A stretch of DNA of 64,000 nt from an uncultured Eubacteriales bacterium (lineage in GTDB: Bacteria > Bacillota > Clostridia > Christensenellales > Borkfalkiaceae). The stretch spans positions 1 to 64,000 of the forward strand of contig UQHL01000005.1 of assembly GCA_900540805.1 (NCBI GenBank), given 5' to 3'. Both the position numbers and the translations under genes were made by a program. Positions within the stretch are counted from its first letter, which is position 1. Each line of letters starts with the position of its first letter. Shown piece after piece: positions 1 through 8,179 of this stretch. The notes below the pieces were generated by a model that saw only the letters and a list, made by a program, of their open reading frames with translations, was not told the DNA's origin and ran no database searches.

Positions 1-19
1 ACAAGGGCTATGCCCGAAA

Positions 20-46
20 ATGAAAAACCACCCGCTATGCGGGTGG
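20..46 (-). terminator. Rho-independent terminator on the - strand
   Basis: An 8-bp perfect stem (CCACCCGC, 3-nt loop, GCGGGTGG at 28-46) is followed on the - strand by a T-rich run (complement of 20-27). A second small inverted repeat (gggc-tat-gccc, 5-15) lies beyond it. The hairpin contains the stop codon of the - strand remnant described next, so it probably ended that gene. Confidence 0.6.
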
Positions 47-202
47 ATGATTATTTGACCTTAAAAATTGCTGAAGTTTTATTACTGTTGCAGAAGAATT
101 AATTTTCAGCTCGTTTGTCAAGCTGCTTCGGCCCACTCCGAATAACTGCAGATGCTTTTTAATCTGTAATGCTAACGTTATAAGTCCAAAGTGATTATTT
201 TA
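35..202 (-). pseudogene. Helix-turn-helix fragment, possible transposase C-terminus
   Basis: A frame reading right to left is open from a stop at 200-202 to a TAG at 35-37 and has no plausible start. It encodes about 55 residues, including LFGVGRSSLTNELK, which resembles a DNA-binding helix-turn-helix, and it ends in NNHPPA inside the terminator stem. The upstream part of the gene is missing, and the sequence beyond about 200 belongs to a different, + strand gene. A decayed insertion-sequence transposase or recombinase is my best guess. The family cannot be named from what remains. Confidence 0.3.
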
Positions 203-285
203 GATCGTCCGAGAGGGAGAGTTATTAAAAGTATGGAATGAAAACTGTTGCCATTGCAAAAGCAAAGGCAACGGAAGTTGCTTGA

Positions 286-1500
286 GGGAACAATGAAAAA
301 CAACTCGAAGCCGCGGAATGTTCCGTAACGTTTGACGAAACTTATCAGCTTGTCGTTCCCGAACGGCCGGGATATACTTTCAGCGGCTGGTACTGCGGCG
401 AGGAAAAGCTTACGGACGGGGACGGTAAAAGCATTCTTGCCTGGACGTTTGCCGAAGATCGGCAATTAACGGCAGGCTGGACGATCAATTCTTACGAGCT
501 GACGATAACAAACGATTCCGCATTCAGTGAAATCGTCGATATAAGCGGACGTAAAGAGTATAACGCGGAAATTACGGTAACGGTAGAAGCCACACATTTG
601 GGATATACGTTCCTCGGCTGGTATGAGGGGGAGAAATTGCTCGGCACGGAACTTTCTTACACGTTTTCCATGCCGGCAAAAGACGTGACATATACCGCTA
701 AATGGGTAGAAAACGAAGAAATGGCGCCTTTTGATTTCACTTCTACGCCGACGACGTGCGTTGTGACGGGAGTAAAAGATAAAACCGCCAGGAGCTTCGT
801 CGTTCCCGTCTATGTGACGGAAATCGGAGAGGGCGCGTTTTCGGGCTGCGGCTCGCTGGAAAGCGTCACGCTGCCTTTTACGGGCGGCAACGCGGGCGCG
901 GTTTCTGCCTCGCGCAGTACCTTGTTCGGGTATATTTTCGGTTCGGCAAGTTACGAAGGGGGCAGACAAACGTCGCAGGTTTTCGGTGTAAACGATACCG
1001 ACGTCTATACGTGTTATGTTCCCGATTCTTTAAGGAGCGTAAAGATAACGGGAGGGGAAATTCTTTACGGCGCGTTTTCCGGTTGTACCCTCTTGACTGA
1101 GGTGATCGTTCCCGAAACCATAAAAACCGTCGCGGACTATGCGTTTTATTATTGTTCCAACTTGAAGCAATTCACAATCCCCGTGACTGTAGAGAGCATC
1201 GGAGATCACGCTTTTTATTACTGTTATGACCTGAAAAGCATAACGATTCCCGATCGCATAACAAGAATTGGAAACTACGCCTTCTGCTATTGCAGCGGAT
1301 TGGAGCGCGTAACGCTCGGAAAGGGAATAATCGGCATCGAAGGGAGTGCGTTTTCGGCTTGTACGCGATTGACGACTATCAATATTCCCGAACGCGTAAC
1401 GAGTATCGGAGATTATGCAATTAATAGTGAAAGGGATTTCCGAAAAACACAACAAAAAATATCAAATAACATAGAAAACAGCCTTCAAATGATAGCATAA
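286..1500 (+). pseudogene. Truncated InlB-repeat / BspA-type leucine-rich surface protein
   Basis: The frame opens after a TGA at 283-285 and has no start codon with a ribosome site, so the 5' end is lost. It first encodes two InlB-type (Listeria-Bacteroides, Flg_new) repeats, recognisable by GYTFSGWY and GYTFLGWY. BspA-type LRR_5 repeats follow, with units such as IPDRITRIGNYAFCYCSGL and IPERVTSIGDYA. The last repeat stops abruptly near 1418 and continues into unrelated sequence (INSERDFRKTQQK) up to a TAA at 1498. Family members normally begin with a signal peptide and act on the cell surface in adhesion or protein binding. Both ends appear to have been replaced by recombination. A TTG at 598 could start a shorter product, but it has no good ribosome site. 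Confidence 0.65.
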
Positions 1501-1535
1501 AGTCGGATATTCGTAAAAGAATGTTCGACTTTTTG
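1501..1535 (+). terminator. Rho-independent terminator
   Basis: A 12-bp stem with two G-T wobbles (AGTCGGATATTC, loop gtaaaa, GAATGTTCGACT) is followed directly by a T run at 1530-1534. It closes the broken LRR gene. Confidence 0.75.
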
Positions 1536-1663
1536 ATTTAATATAAAAAACAGAAAGAGAGAACAATGCAAAAGTTTTCTCTTTTTTATGCCGTTTTGAG
1601 GGGTGATTTCCTGTTTGCAGTGAGAAAAATTATAATAAAAATAGTAAAGATAAAGGAAAACTT

Positions 1664-1961
1664 ATGAAATATAAAGAATGTTTGCATGAGATGTTTAGGT
1701 AACTAATAAATAAATTAAGTTACCCTATGCTAACCATTTGATTTTTTTGTTGTCAATCTGTATAATATAATTAAAGAAGAAAATGATTTTGGACAATGGA
1801 CGGATTTTGCCGGAATGTTAAAAAGAGATAATGCTTGTCAATTCGTGATAGTTAATAAAACATATTCTAATGTGGTGCAAGTAATACTTGCAAGAGCAAA
1901 CATAGAGGAGAAAAGGTATTCGTTACAGAATAAAAATGAGATAGAGAAGCGAAAAAGATAA
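1664..1961 (+). pseudogene. Degraded reading frame(s) of unknown function
   Basis: This 513-base gap between the LRR remnant and the next gene holds no intact gene. At 1664 a ribosome site (aaaggaaaac) precedes a 12-codon frame ending at 1702. A second frame is open from 1734 to a TAA at 1959-1961 and has protein-like composition (for example DFAGMLKRDNACQFVIVNK) but no credible start. They may be pieces of one decayed gene. I do not recognise the family. Confidence 0.25.
1719..1766 (+). promoter_or_regulatory. Imperfect GTTAGC-type palindrome next to a promoter-like sequence
   Basis: GTTACC-CTAT-GCTAAC at 1719-1734 differs by one base from the GTTAGC-N4-GCTAAC palindrome found repeatedly further right. 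It abuts a possible promoter, TTGATT (1738-1743), 17 bases, TATAAT (1761-1766). The promoter could serve the 2014-4266 operon. The motif overlaps the decayed frame, so the site may be a relic. Confidence 0.4.
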
Positions 1962-2013
1962 CTGAATTGTAATTCAGAACTTAATAAGTTTTAATCGTTG
2001 CAAAGGAGAAGGT

Positions 2014-2940
2014 ATGAAAAAGATTCATTTCGAGGTGAAAACGGACGGATTTTACGGCGCGTATTGGAAAAATAAAAAAGAGACGAACAGCGCGATAATT
2101 GCCATGCTCGGTGACGATGCGGATGATTATATGGCGAAGTCATGCGTAAAATGGCTTATGAAGAAAGGCGTAAACGTGCTTACGATGTCTCCGGGAAAGA
2201 AAAATTACAGCCACCATAATTATCCGCTCGAAAGGATCGAAAAAGCTATAGAGTGGCTCAAAAACAACGGAAACAAAAAAATAGGCATCGTGGGTGGCTC
2301 TACCACCGGTACGCTTGCGCTTACCGCGGCTTCGTATTTTCCTGATATTACTTTGACCATTGCAATGACTCCCAGCGACTTTGTCTGGCAAGGTTTCGAG
2401 CAAGGCAAAAAAGACGGCTGCGACGAGTGGCCCGTTGAGGGAGAATCTCTGTTTACTTATCGCGGAAAACCGCTTGCTAATATGCCGTTTTGTTATAAGC
2501 ACCCGGGATATTGGCAAGTGATTAAGGCGGAATCGAAAAAAAACGGCGATATGGTAAATTCGCGTAAGATTTTTGACGATTCCGAAGCCGCTCACCCGAT
2601 AGAGGAGGACGAGTTCATCAAGATAGAAAACATAAAAGGCAAACTTGTTCTGATTGGAGCGGAAGACGACGCCTTGTGGGATACCGCGAAGTATATAAGA
2701 AGAGCAGAAAAACGTCTTTCGGAAAAGCCGCATTCCTGCAATGCGGAATTTTTCGTGTACAAGCACGGAACGCATTACGTTTTTCCCGAAAGTTTGCTGA
2801 GAAGCATTTTACCGATAGGCGGGGGATTGTTTTTAAAACTTGCCTTTAAGGCGGCAAAAGATTTCCCGAAGGAATGCAAGCAAACGCGCGTCGATATAGA
2901 CAGAAAGGTGGTAAAAGTCATAAAGGAGTGGAAAAAATGA
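2014..2940 (+). CDS. Alpha/beta hydrolase, BAAT C-terminal (acyl-CoA thioesterase-like) family
   Basis: This 308-residue cytoplasmic protein has no signal peptide and a start preceded by aaaggag. The probable nucleophile serine lies in VGGSTTG (about residue 96). An acid residue is likely in LIGAEDDALWDT and the histidine in KHGTHYVF, which together give a serine-type triad in the usual order. The BAAT_C family includes acyl-CoA thioesterases and bile-acid-CoA:amino-acid N-acyltransferases; many bacterial members have no known substrate. The next gene overlaps it by 4 bases (ATGA), so the two are translationally coupled. The enzyme class is well supported; the substrate is not known. Confidence 0.75.
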   Translation: MKKIHFEVKTDGFYGAYWKNKKETNSAIIAMLGDDADDYMAKSCVKWLMKKGVNVLTMSPGKKNYSHHNYPLERIEKAIEWLKNNGNKKIGIVGGSTTGTLALTAASYFPDITLTIAMTPSDFVWQGFEQGKKDGCDEWPVEGESLFTYRGKPLANMPFCYKHPGYWQVIKAESKKNGDMVNSRKIFDDSEAAHPIEEDEFIKIENIKGKLVLIGAEDDALWDTAKYIRRAEKRLSEKPHSCNAEFFVYKHGTHYVFPESLLRSILPIGGGLFLKLAFKAAKDFPKECKQTRVDIDRKVVKVIKEWKK

Positions 2941-3557
2941 AGTACGGTTTTATGCCGAAGTTAATGTGGGTGGCATACAAAGGAACATTCAAAAAACAAC
3001 TGACAAAAACGCTTGGGGAAGACTCTCCGAACGGAGTGATGAAACTTGCCCATAGAAAGTATAAAGAAATACTTTTCGGCATCGACGAATTTGAGAAAGG
3101 CGACAGATTTTTGATAAATATTTTAAGTTGCGCAATGCTGTCCGCTGTTTTGTTGTCTGTCAAAAACAAATATACGGTTGAAGAAGTCCGCGTGTATTAC
3201 CGCAAGGCAATGTGCGAAAATTTTATTACCAAGTCTGCGGCAACAAAGAGTAAATCCTATACGGAGAAAGGCAGAGCGAAACTTAAAGAACACGCTGCTA
3301 AAAGCCAAAGCGGTACAAATCCGTATTCATGGAAGTTCACCGTCGAGGACGGCAAAACGATAAATCAATACACAGCGACGTTTTATACATGCGGAATTTG
3401 TTACCTTATGACCAAACTCGGCTTAAAGGAATATATCTCCGCCATGTGTACGTTCGATTACGATATGGCGGCGATGAACAATACAGTCTTTACGCGCGAG
3501 TATACTTTGGCAAGCGGCGGAAAATATTGCGATTGTCACTACGACCACAAGGGGTAA
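2937..3557 (+). CDS. L-2-amino-thiazoline-4-carboxylic acid hydrolase-like protein
   Basis: The 206-residue protein is read from ATG 2937, which overlaps the preceding stop and has aaaggag upstream. The open frame extends further upstream, but no better start is visible. The C-terminal half carries the pattern expected of the ATC-hydrolase family: CTFDYDMAAMNNTVFTREYT followed by LASGGKYCDCHYD. Named members open the thiazoline ring of ATC on the route to cysteine, but most bacterial homologues are untested and sit in small operons with other hydrolases, as here. It may act on the same unknown substrate as its neighbours. Confidence 0.65.
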   Translation: MKYGFMPKLMWVAYKGTFKKQLTKTLGEDSPNGVMKLAHRKYKEILFGIDEFEKGDRFLINILSCAMLSAVLLSVKNKYTVEEVRVYYRKAMCENFITKSAATKSKSYTEKGRAKLKEHAAKSQSGTNPYSWKFTVEDGKTINQYTATFYTCGICYLMTKLGLKEYISAMCTFDYDMAAMNNTVFTREYTLASGGKYCDCHYDHKG

Positions 3558-3558
3558 A

Positions 3559-4266
3559 ATGACGAATCAATATCTCAAAGAAACGAAAATGCTCGATTAT
3601 TCGCATAAATCGATACAAAAATTGATAAGAGAGCGGAAGTGGAGCGATTTTCCCGAAAAAGAAAGAGTTAAAAAGATTTACGACTTCGTGAAAGACGAAA
3701 TACTGTTCGGATATAATACGGACGATAAAATCAAGGCAAGCAGGGTATTAAAAGACGGCTATGGGCAATGCAACACAAAAGGGACGCTTTTGATGGCTCT
3801 TCTTCGCGCCTGCGGCATTCCTTGCCGAATACATGGTTTTATGATAGATAAAATTCTGCAGAAAGGTGCGATGACGGGTTTGGTTTATAAGTTTGCGCCC
3901 GACGAGATTTTCCACAGTTATGTCGAAGCGTACGTTTGCGGGGAATGGTATAACCTCGAAGGGTTTATTCTCGATAAAAAATACCTTTCCGCATTGCAAA
4001 AAATATTTAAGCCGAATAATGACGGTTCGTTTATCGGTTACGGCGTTGCGACGAAAAACTTTTTAAATCCGCCGGTCGAATTTAATTGTTGCAATACCTA
4101 TATACAAAAAGAGGGAATTGTGCGAGACTTCGGAGTATATGACGATCCCGATTCTCTTTTGAGAGAACACGGACAGACGATGAACTTATTAAAAAAGTGC
4201 GTTTATCGACTTATAGGCAGACGTTTGATGAATAATAACGTAAATAAAATACGAAAAACGAACTAA
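3559..4266 (+). CDS. Transglutaminase-like cysteine protease fold protein
   Basis: This 235-residue protein starts one base after the previous stop, within the same operon. It has the transglutaminase-like core: the likely catalytic Cys in GYGQCNTKGTLLMALLRACG (about residue 72) and the His in EIFHSYVEAYV (about 121), followed by the conserved WYNLEG strand, which usually precedes the third catalytic residue. No signal peptide or membrane segment is seen, so it is probably cytoplasmic. Family members hydrolyse or transfer amide bonds; the substrate is not known. With the two upstream hydrolases it makes a three-enzyme set aimed at acyl, thiazoline or amide bonds. Confidence 0.65.
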   Translation: MTNQYLKETKMLDYSHKSIQKLIRERKWSDFPEKERVKKIYDFVKDEILFGYNTDDKIKASRVLKDGYGQCNTKGTLLMALLRACGIPCRIHGFMIDKILQKGAMTGLVYKFAPDEIFHSYVEAYVCGEWYNLEGFILDKKYLSALQKIFKPNNDGSFIGYGVATKNFLNPPVEFNCCNTYIQKEGIVRDFGVYDDPDSLLREHGQTMNLLKKCVYRLIGRRLMNNNVNKIRKTN

Positions 4267-4272
4267 AAAAAA

Positions 4273-4287
4273 GGCAAAATTTTTGCC
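4273..4287. terminator. Short hairpin in the gap before tetR
   Basis: GGCAAAA-T-TTTTGCC forms a short inverted repeat flanked by a run of A on the left. It would work better as a - strand terminator (complement has eight T) than as a + strand one. It may end the hydrolase operon weakly. Confidence 0.35.
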
Positions 4288-4307
4288 GGTTTATAGCACG
4301 AAAACTC

Positions 4308-4348
4308 TTGACAAAATAAAATAACAGCGTTATAATAACATCGTTATT
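4308..4348 (+). promoter_or_regulatory. tetR-type promoter with overlapping palindromic operator
   Basis: TTGACA (4308-4313) and TATAAT (4331-4336) with a 17-base spacer form a consensus promoter. An inverted repeat of two 14-base arms (4320-4333 and 4335-4348, 11 of 14 matching) is centred on the -10 box. This placement is typical of autorepression by the TetR protein encoded just downstream. Confidence 0.7.
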
Positions 4349-4366
4349 AAAAAGCGGCGGTGCAGA

Positions 4367-4987
4367 ATGCGTAAAAAGGACGAACTTGCGATAGATAAAA
4401 TTATAGAGTGCGCGAAGCGGGAGTTTTCAGAAAAAAGTTTCGAGGGCGCGTCTATGCGCAGGGTTGCCGAAAATGCGGGGTATACTACCGGCATGCTTTA
4501 CGGCAGATTTGCAGATAAAGGCGAACTGTTTAAAGCGATCGTCAGTGGCGTTGCCGACGGCTTTATTTCTTTTTTTACTAAGGCTCAAAGCGATTTTGCC
4601 TTGCTTACACCAGAAGATCAGTATAAAAACATGCACGGATACGTCGATAAAAAAGTGGAAGAAATGCTCGGTATCGTTTACGATAATTTTGACGTTTTCA
4701 AACTGATTATCTGCAAAAGCAAGGGTAGCGAATACGAAAAATTCGTCGATAAACTTATCGAAATAGAAACGGAAAACACCATGCGCTTTATCGGCGAATT
4801 AAGCGCGGCGGGGATAAAAATCAACGACGTTCGCGCGGATTTATCTCACATGCTCGCGACGGCTATGATAAACGGAATGTTCGAGGTCGTCGAACACGAT
4901 TTCACGAAAGCGGACGCCGTTAAATACGTTAAAGATCTGCAATGTTTCTTTAACGCGGGCTGGGATAGTTTGTTAGGCTTATCTTAA
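4367..4987 (+). CDS. TetR/AcrR-family transcriptional regulator
   Basis: This 206-residue protein has an N-terminal TetR DNA-binding domain (residues about 8-55, with FEGASMRRVAENAGYTTGML and YGRFADKGELFKAI as helix-turn-helix and following helix). The all-helical C-terminal part should bind a ligand. Its promoter carries a palindrome over the -10 box, so it probably represses itself and perhaps the flanking hydrolase operon or the downstream ABC transporter. The ligand is not evident. The start has only a weak ribosome site (ggcggtg). Confidence 0.8.
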   Translation: MRKKDELAIDKIIECAKREFSEKSFEGASMRRVAENAGYTTGMLYGRFADKGELFKAIVSGVADGFISFFTKAQSDFALLTPEDQYKNMHGYVDKKVEEMLGIVYDNFDVFKLIICKSKGSEYEKFVDKLIEIETENTMRFIGELSAAGIKINDVRADLSHMLATAMINGMFEVVEHDFTKADAVKYVKDLQCFFNAGWDSLLGLS

Positions 4988-5018
4988 GGGATTTAACGCC
5001 GAAAAAATCTTTTATAAG

Positions 5019-5039
5019 AAAGGGCGATCCCTTTTTTAT
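5019..5039 (+). terminator. Rho-independent terminator after tetR
   Basis: AAAGGG, loop CGAT, CCCTTT followed by more T (5029-5040) forms a short terminator that separates the regulator from the next transcription unit. Confidence 0.6.
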
Positions 5040-5048
5040 TTGATCGGC

Positions 5049-5066
5049 GGTTAGCATACGCTAACC
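5049..5066 (+). promoter_or_regulatory. Perfect palindromic operator GGTTAGC-N4-GCTAACC
   Basis: A perfect 7-bp arm palindrome lies 80 bases before the ABC transporter start. The same motif recurs at 12323 and, with small changes, at 1719, 12269, 18984, 19061 and 19134. It resembles the GGTTAG/CTAACC half-sites recognised by DtxR/IdeR iron regulators, although the spacing differs from the DtxR consensus. Confidence 0.7.
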
Positions 5067-5146
5067 ATATGTTTCAGCCCGAGGTAAAAGACATCGGACG
5101 AATTCAAAAAACGAAAACGTAAAAAACTCATAGGAGAAAAACAATA

Positions 5147-5848
5147 ATGGCAATAGTAGAATTAAAAAACGTCAGCCGCGTATACACGAGCGGCGACCAC
5201 GAGTTAAAGGCTCTCGACGGCGTAAATCTGTCTCTCGACGAAGGCAAGTTCGTAGTTATCTTAGGACCTTCGGGCGCGGGGAAGAGTACTCTTCTGAACC
5301 TGCTCGGCGGGTTGGACAGTCCGACTTCGGGGACGATCACCGTTTGCGGAAATGACATTTCAACTCTCACCCAAAACGAACTCGCCGATTACAGAGCGGA
5401 GACGGTAGGATTCGTATTTCAGTTTTACAATCTTATTCCTACGCTTACCGTTCACGAAAACGTAACGCTCGTAAAAGAAATCGTAAAAAATCCGCTTTCG
5501 GCGACGAAAATGCTGGAAGAAGTGGGGCTTGCGGATCACGCAAAAAACTTCCCGTCGGAACTTTCGGGCGGGGAACAACAGCGCGTTTCCATTGCGAGAG
5601 CGCTCGCGAAGAATCCGAAAATTCTTTTATGCGACGAGCCGACGGGCGCGCTCGATTCCGCAACCGGCGTGCTTGTATTGAAACTTCTTCTTAAAATGGC
5701 GCGCGAATACGGCAAAACCATTGTTATCGTTACTCATAATCAGAACATAGCGAAAATGGCAGACACCGTTATTCACGTTAAAAACGGGAAAATAGTTTCT
5801 TCGGAAAATCAGGGAAATCCCGTTTCCGCCGACGAAATAGACTGGTAA
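5147..5848 (+). CDS. ABC transporter ATPase, LolD/MacB/HrtA-type
   Basis: This 233-residue nucleotide-binding subunit has Walker A GPSGAGKST (residues 40-48), the Q-loop in VGFVFQFYNLIP, signature LSGGEQQR, Walker B ILLCDEPTGALD and the switch histidine in IVIVTHNQ. The sequence class matches ATPases that pair with FtsX-type mechanotransmitting permeases, and such a permease follows 13 bases later. The unit is preceded by a perfect GTTAGC palindrome, so metal- or heme-dependent control is likely. Relatives include heme exporters (HrtA), peptide-resistance pumps and lipoprotein extractors; context favours heme or iron handling, but this is inference. Confidence 0.85.
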   Translation: MAIVELKNVSRVYTSGDHELKALDGVNLSLDEGKFVVILGPSGAGKSTLLNLLGGLDSPTSGTITVCGNDISTLTQNELADYRAETVGFVFQFYNLIPTLTVHENVTLVKEIVKNPLSATKMLEEVGLADHAKNFPSELSGGEQQRVSIARALAKNPKILLCDEPTGALDSATGVLVLKLLLKMAREYGKTIVIVTHNQNIAKMADTVIHVKNGKIVSSENQGNPVSADEIDW

Positions 5849-5861
5849 TAAGGAGCAGGGT

Positions 5862-8141
5862 ATGTTAGTAAAGAAAATGCTTCGCACTGCGTGGCTGTAT
5901 AAAGCGCAGTTTATCTCTATGATTCTTATGGTAATGCTCGGCGTGGGTGTGTTCGTCGGGTTTAATATGGAATGGGCGAGTATAGAAAGAAATATGTTTT
6001 CCTTTTTCGACGATTGTAATTTTGCCGACTATCGCCTTGTAAACGAGCGCGGTTATTCCGCAGAGGACGCCGAAAAAATTGCCGATATAAAAGGAGTGGA
6101 TTCCGTCGGCAGATTTTTAACCGTCAACGTAGACGTGAAAAACGCGGCGGGTAACAGCGTCGCGCTTGCGGTTACGACGAATTTTAACGTATCGTCGTTC
6201 GTTCTTACAAGCGGCGACGAATACGACCCGGAAAGCGCGGACGGAGTGTGGATTTCAGACAGATACGCCGAAAAAAACGGTATTAAAAAAGGCGATGCCA
6301 TATCTTTTGTATACGGCAAAGCGGAAATCACGGGCAAAATAAAAGGATTTATAAAAGCCGCCGAACAGATGATTTGCGTTCGCGATAAAACGCAGCTGAT
6401 GCCCGACTTTTCCACGCACGGATACGCTTACGTTTCGCCCGCGTTATATAAAAACGCGACGGGGCTTGATTATTATCTGCAAATCAACGTTGTTTCAAAC
6501 TTGAAAAAAGACGATTTTTCGGAAAAAGTAAACGCCGCTCTGGGTAAAACGACTATCGTTTTAACAAAAGAAGACACCATCGCATATTCGCAGGCGGAAG
6601 GGGAAGTAGACGAAGGGAAAACCATGGGCAGCGTTCTGCCCGCGCTCTTCCTTCTGATAGGACTTCTTACGATGGTTACCACGATGCACAGGCTTACCGC
6701 TAAAGAAAAAACGCAGATAGGCACTTTAAAATCTCTCGGCTTCCACGACGGAAAAATCGCCGCTCATTATACTTCGTTTGCGTTTTTCGTGGCGATAATC
6801 GGTACGGCGCTTGGTATCGGTTTAGGATTTCTGATTGCTCATATGATTATGAATCCGAACGGAATGATGGGGACTTACCTCGATCTTCCCGAATGGAAAT
6901 TAGTTATTCCGGGGTTTTGCGCGGCAATTATCGTCGCTATAGTACTGATTCTTACGTTGATAGGTTATTTGTCGGTAAGAAAAATGCTTGCAGGCACCGC
7001 CGCCGACGCTCTTCGCCCGTACACGCCGAAAAAAGTCAAGCCTATGCTGATAGAAAAAACCAAATTCTTCCATAAACTTTCTTTCGGCACGCGCTGGAAT
7101 ATGCGTGATATCGTAAGGCACAAATCGAGAACGGCTATGAGCCTTATAGGCATTATCGGCTGTACGATTCTGATTCTCGCCTCTTTGGGAATGAAAGACA
7201 CGATGAATTCGTTTCTGAATATTTATTACGATAACGGGCTTAATTATTCTTCGAGAATATTCTTTACCGAAACGGCTACCGACGAACAAAAGCGAGAAAT
7301 AATAAACAAATACGAAGGTGACTTCGGCGGTTCGGTCAGCGTTCAGGTGGAAGGAAAGACCGTTTCTCTCGATATTTACGACATTACGCGCGACAAAGTA
7401 AGATTCGTCAACGACAACGACGAAAAGTTTACTCTCGGCGACGACGGCGCGTACATCTGTATGCGTATTGCCGAAAAATTCGGTCTGAAAAAGGGCGATT
7501 CGTTTTCGGTTAGTCCGTTCGGAACGGACGACGTTTATCATCTCGTGGTTGCGGGATTGTTCAGAAGCGTTTCCGAGAATATCGTTATAACCGATAAATA
7601 CGCCGCAAAAACGGGAATACCTTACGTTATCGATTCCGTGTATACCGACGTGGTCAAATCCGACGTATTGCAGTCGGACGCTATTAAATCGGTGCAGTCC
7701 AAGCAAATGATAATGGATTCTTTCGAAGTTTTCCTTTCTATGATGGATATGATGGTATATCTGCTCGTAGGCGGAGCGTTGCTTCTCGGAATTGTTGTCC
7801 TTTATAATCTCGGCACGATGAGTTATACCGAACGTTACCGCGAAATGGCAACGCTTAAAGTCGTCGGATTCCGAGATAAAAGGATAGGTAAACTTCTCGC
7901 CGAACAAAATCTTGTTCTATCCGTGATAGGCATTATAATAGGCGTTCCGCTCGGCGCGCTGACTTTGTCGTATCTTTTGAAAGTTTTAGCGTCCGAATAC
8001 GAAATGAAAATGGCTATAAGCGTAGTTTCTTATCTTATAACGGCGGCTCTTACAATAGGAATGTCTTTACTCGTCAGTCTTTTGGTTGCTCGCAAAAACA
8101 AAAAGATAGATATGGTTGAGGCGCTTAAAGGGCAGGAGTAA
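5862..8141 (+). CDS. FtsX-family ABC permease with two FtsX domains
   Basis: This 759-residue membrane protein has an N-terminal membrane segment (about residues 15-35), a roughly 200-residue extracytoplasmic domain, and a first FtsX domain. The motif MHRLTAKEKTQIGTLKSLGF is the usual coupling region. A second extracytoplasmic domain and a second FtsX domain follow, with MSYTERYREMATLKVVGFRD. This is the two-domain single-subunit arrangement common in Gram-positive bacteria. It is the membrane partner of the upstream ATPase. A repressor-type palindrome lies upstream of the pair. The cargo is unknown; heme, a peptide or a lipid are all possible. Confidence 0.8.
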   Translation: MLVKKMLRTAWLYKAQFISMILMVMLGVGVFVGFNMEWASIERNMFSFFDDCNFADYRLVNERGYSAEDAEKIADIKGVDSVGRFLTVNVDVKNAAGNSVALAVTTNFNVSSFVLTSGDEYDPESADGVWISDRYAEKNGIKKGDAISFVYGKAEITGKIKGFIKAAEQMICVRDKTQLMPDFSTHGYAYVSPALYKNATGLDYYLQINVVSNLKKDDFSEKVNAALGKTTIVLTKEDTIAYSQAEGEVDEGKTMGSVLPALFLLIGLLTMVTTMHRLTAKEKTQIGTLKSLGFHDGKIAAHYTSFAFFVAIIGTALGIGLGFLIAHMIMNPNGMMGTYLDLPEWKLVIPGFCAAIIVAIVLILTLIGYLSVRKMLAGTAADALRPYTPKKVKPMLIEKTKFFHKLSFGTRWNMRDIVRHKSRTAMSLIGIIGCTILILASLGMKDTMNSFLNIYYDNGLNYSSRIFFTETATDEQKREIINKYEGDFGGSVSVQVEGKTVSLDIYDITRDKVRFVNDNDEKFTLGDDGAYICMRIAEKFGLKKGDSFSVSPFGTDDVYHLVVAGLFRSVSENIVITDKYAAKTGIPYVIDSVYTDVVKSDVLQSDAIKSVQSKQMIMDSFEVFLSMMDMMVYLLVGGALLLGIVVLYNLGTMSYTERYREMATLKVVGFRDKRIGKLLAEQNLVLSVIGIIIGVPLGALTLSYLLKVLASEYEMKMAISVVSYLITAALTIGMSLLVSLLVARKNKKIDMVEALKGQE

Positions 8142-8179
8142 TCAAACCGCCGAAAAAATTTGATTTTCAGGGAGTTTTT

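Noticed and set aside
5..46. Hairpins at the window start as IS200/IS605 end structures
   Set aside because: The larger hairpin has a terminator T run and overlaps the stop codon of the remnant frame, which explains it better; no TnpA or TnpB sequence is visible.
6900..7907. A 335-codon open frame on the - strand
   Set aside because: It is antisense to the FtsX permease and is rich in Arg, His and Phe without domains, as expected for a shadow frame.
5147..8141. A BceAB-type antimicrobial-peptide resistance pump
   Set aside because: No two-component system is adjacent and the operator belongs to the metal-type set; a peptide cargo is possible but not favoured.
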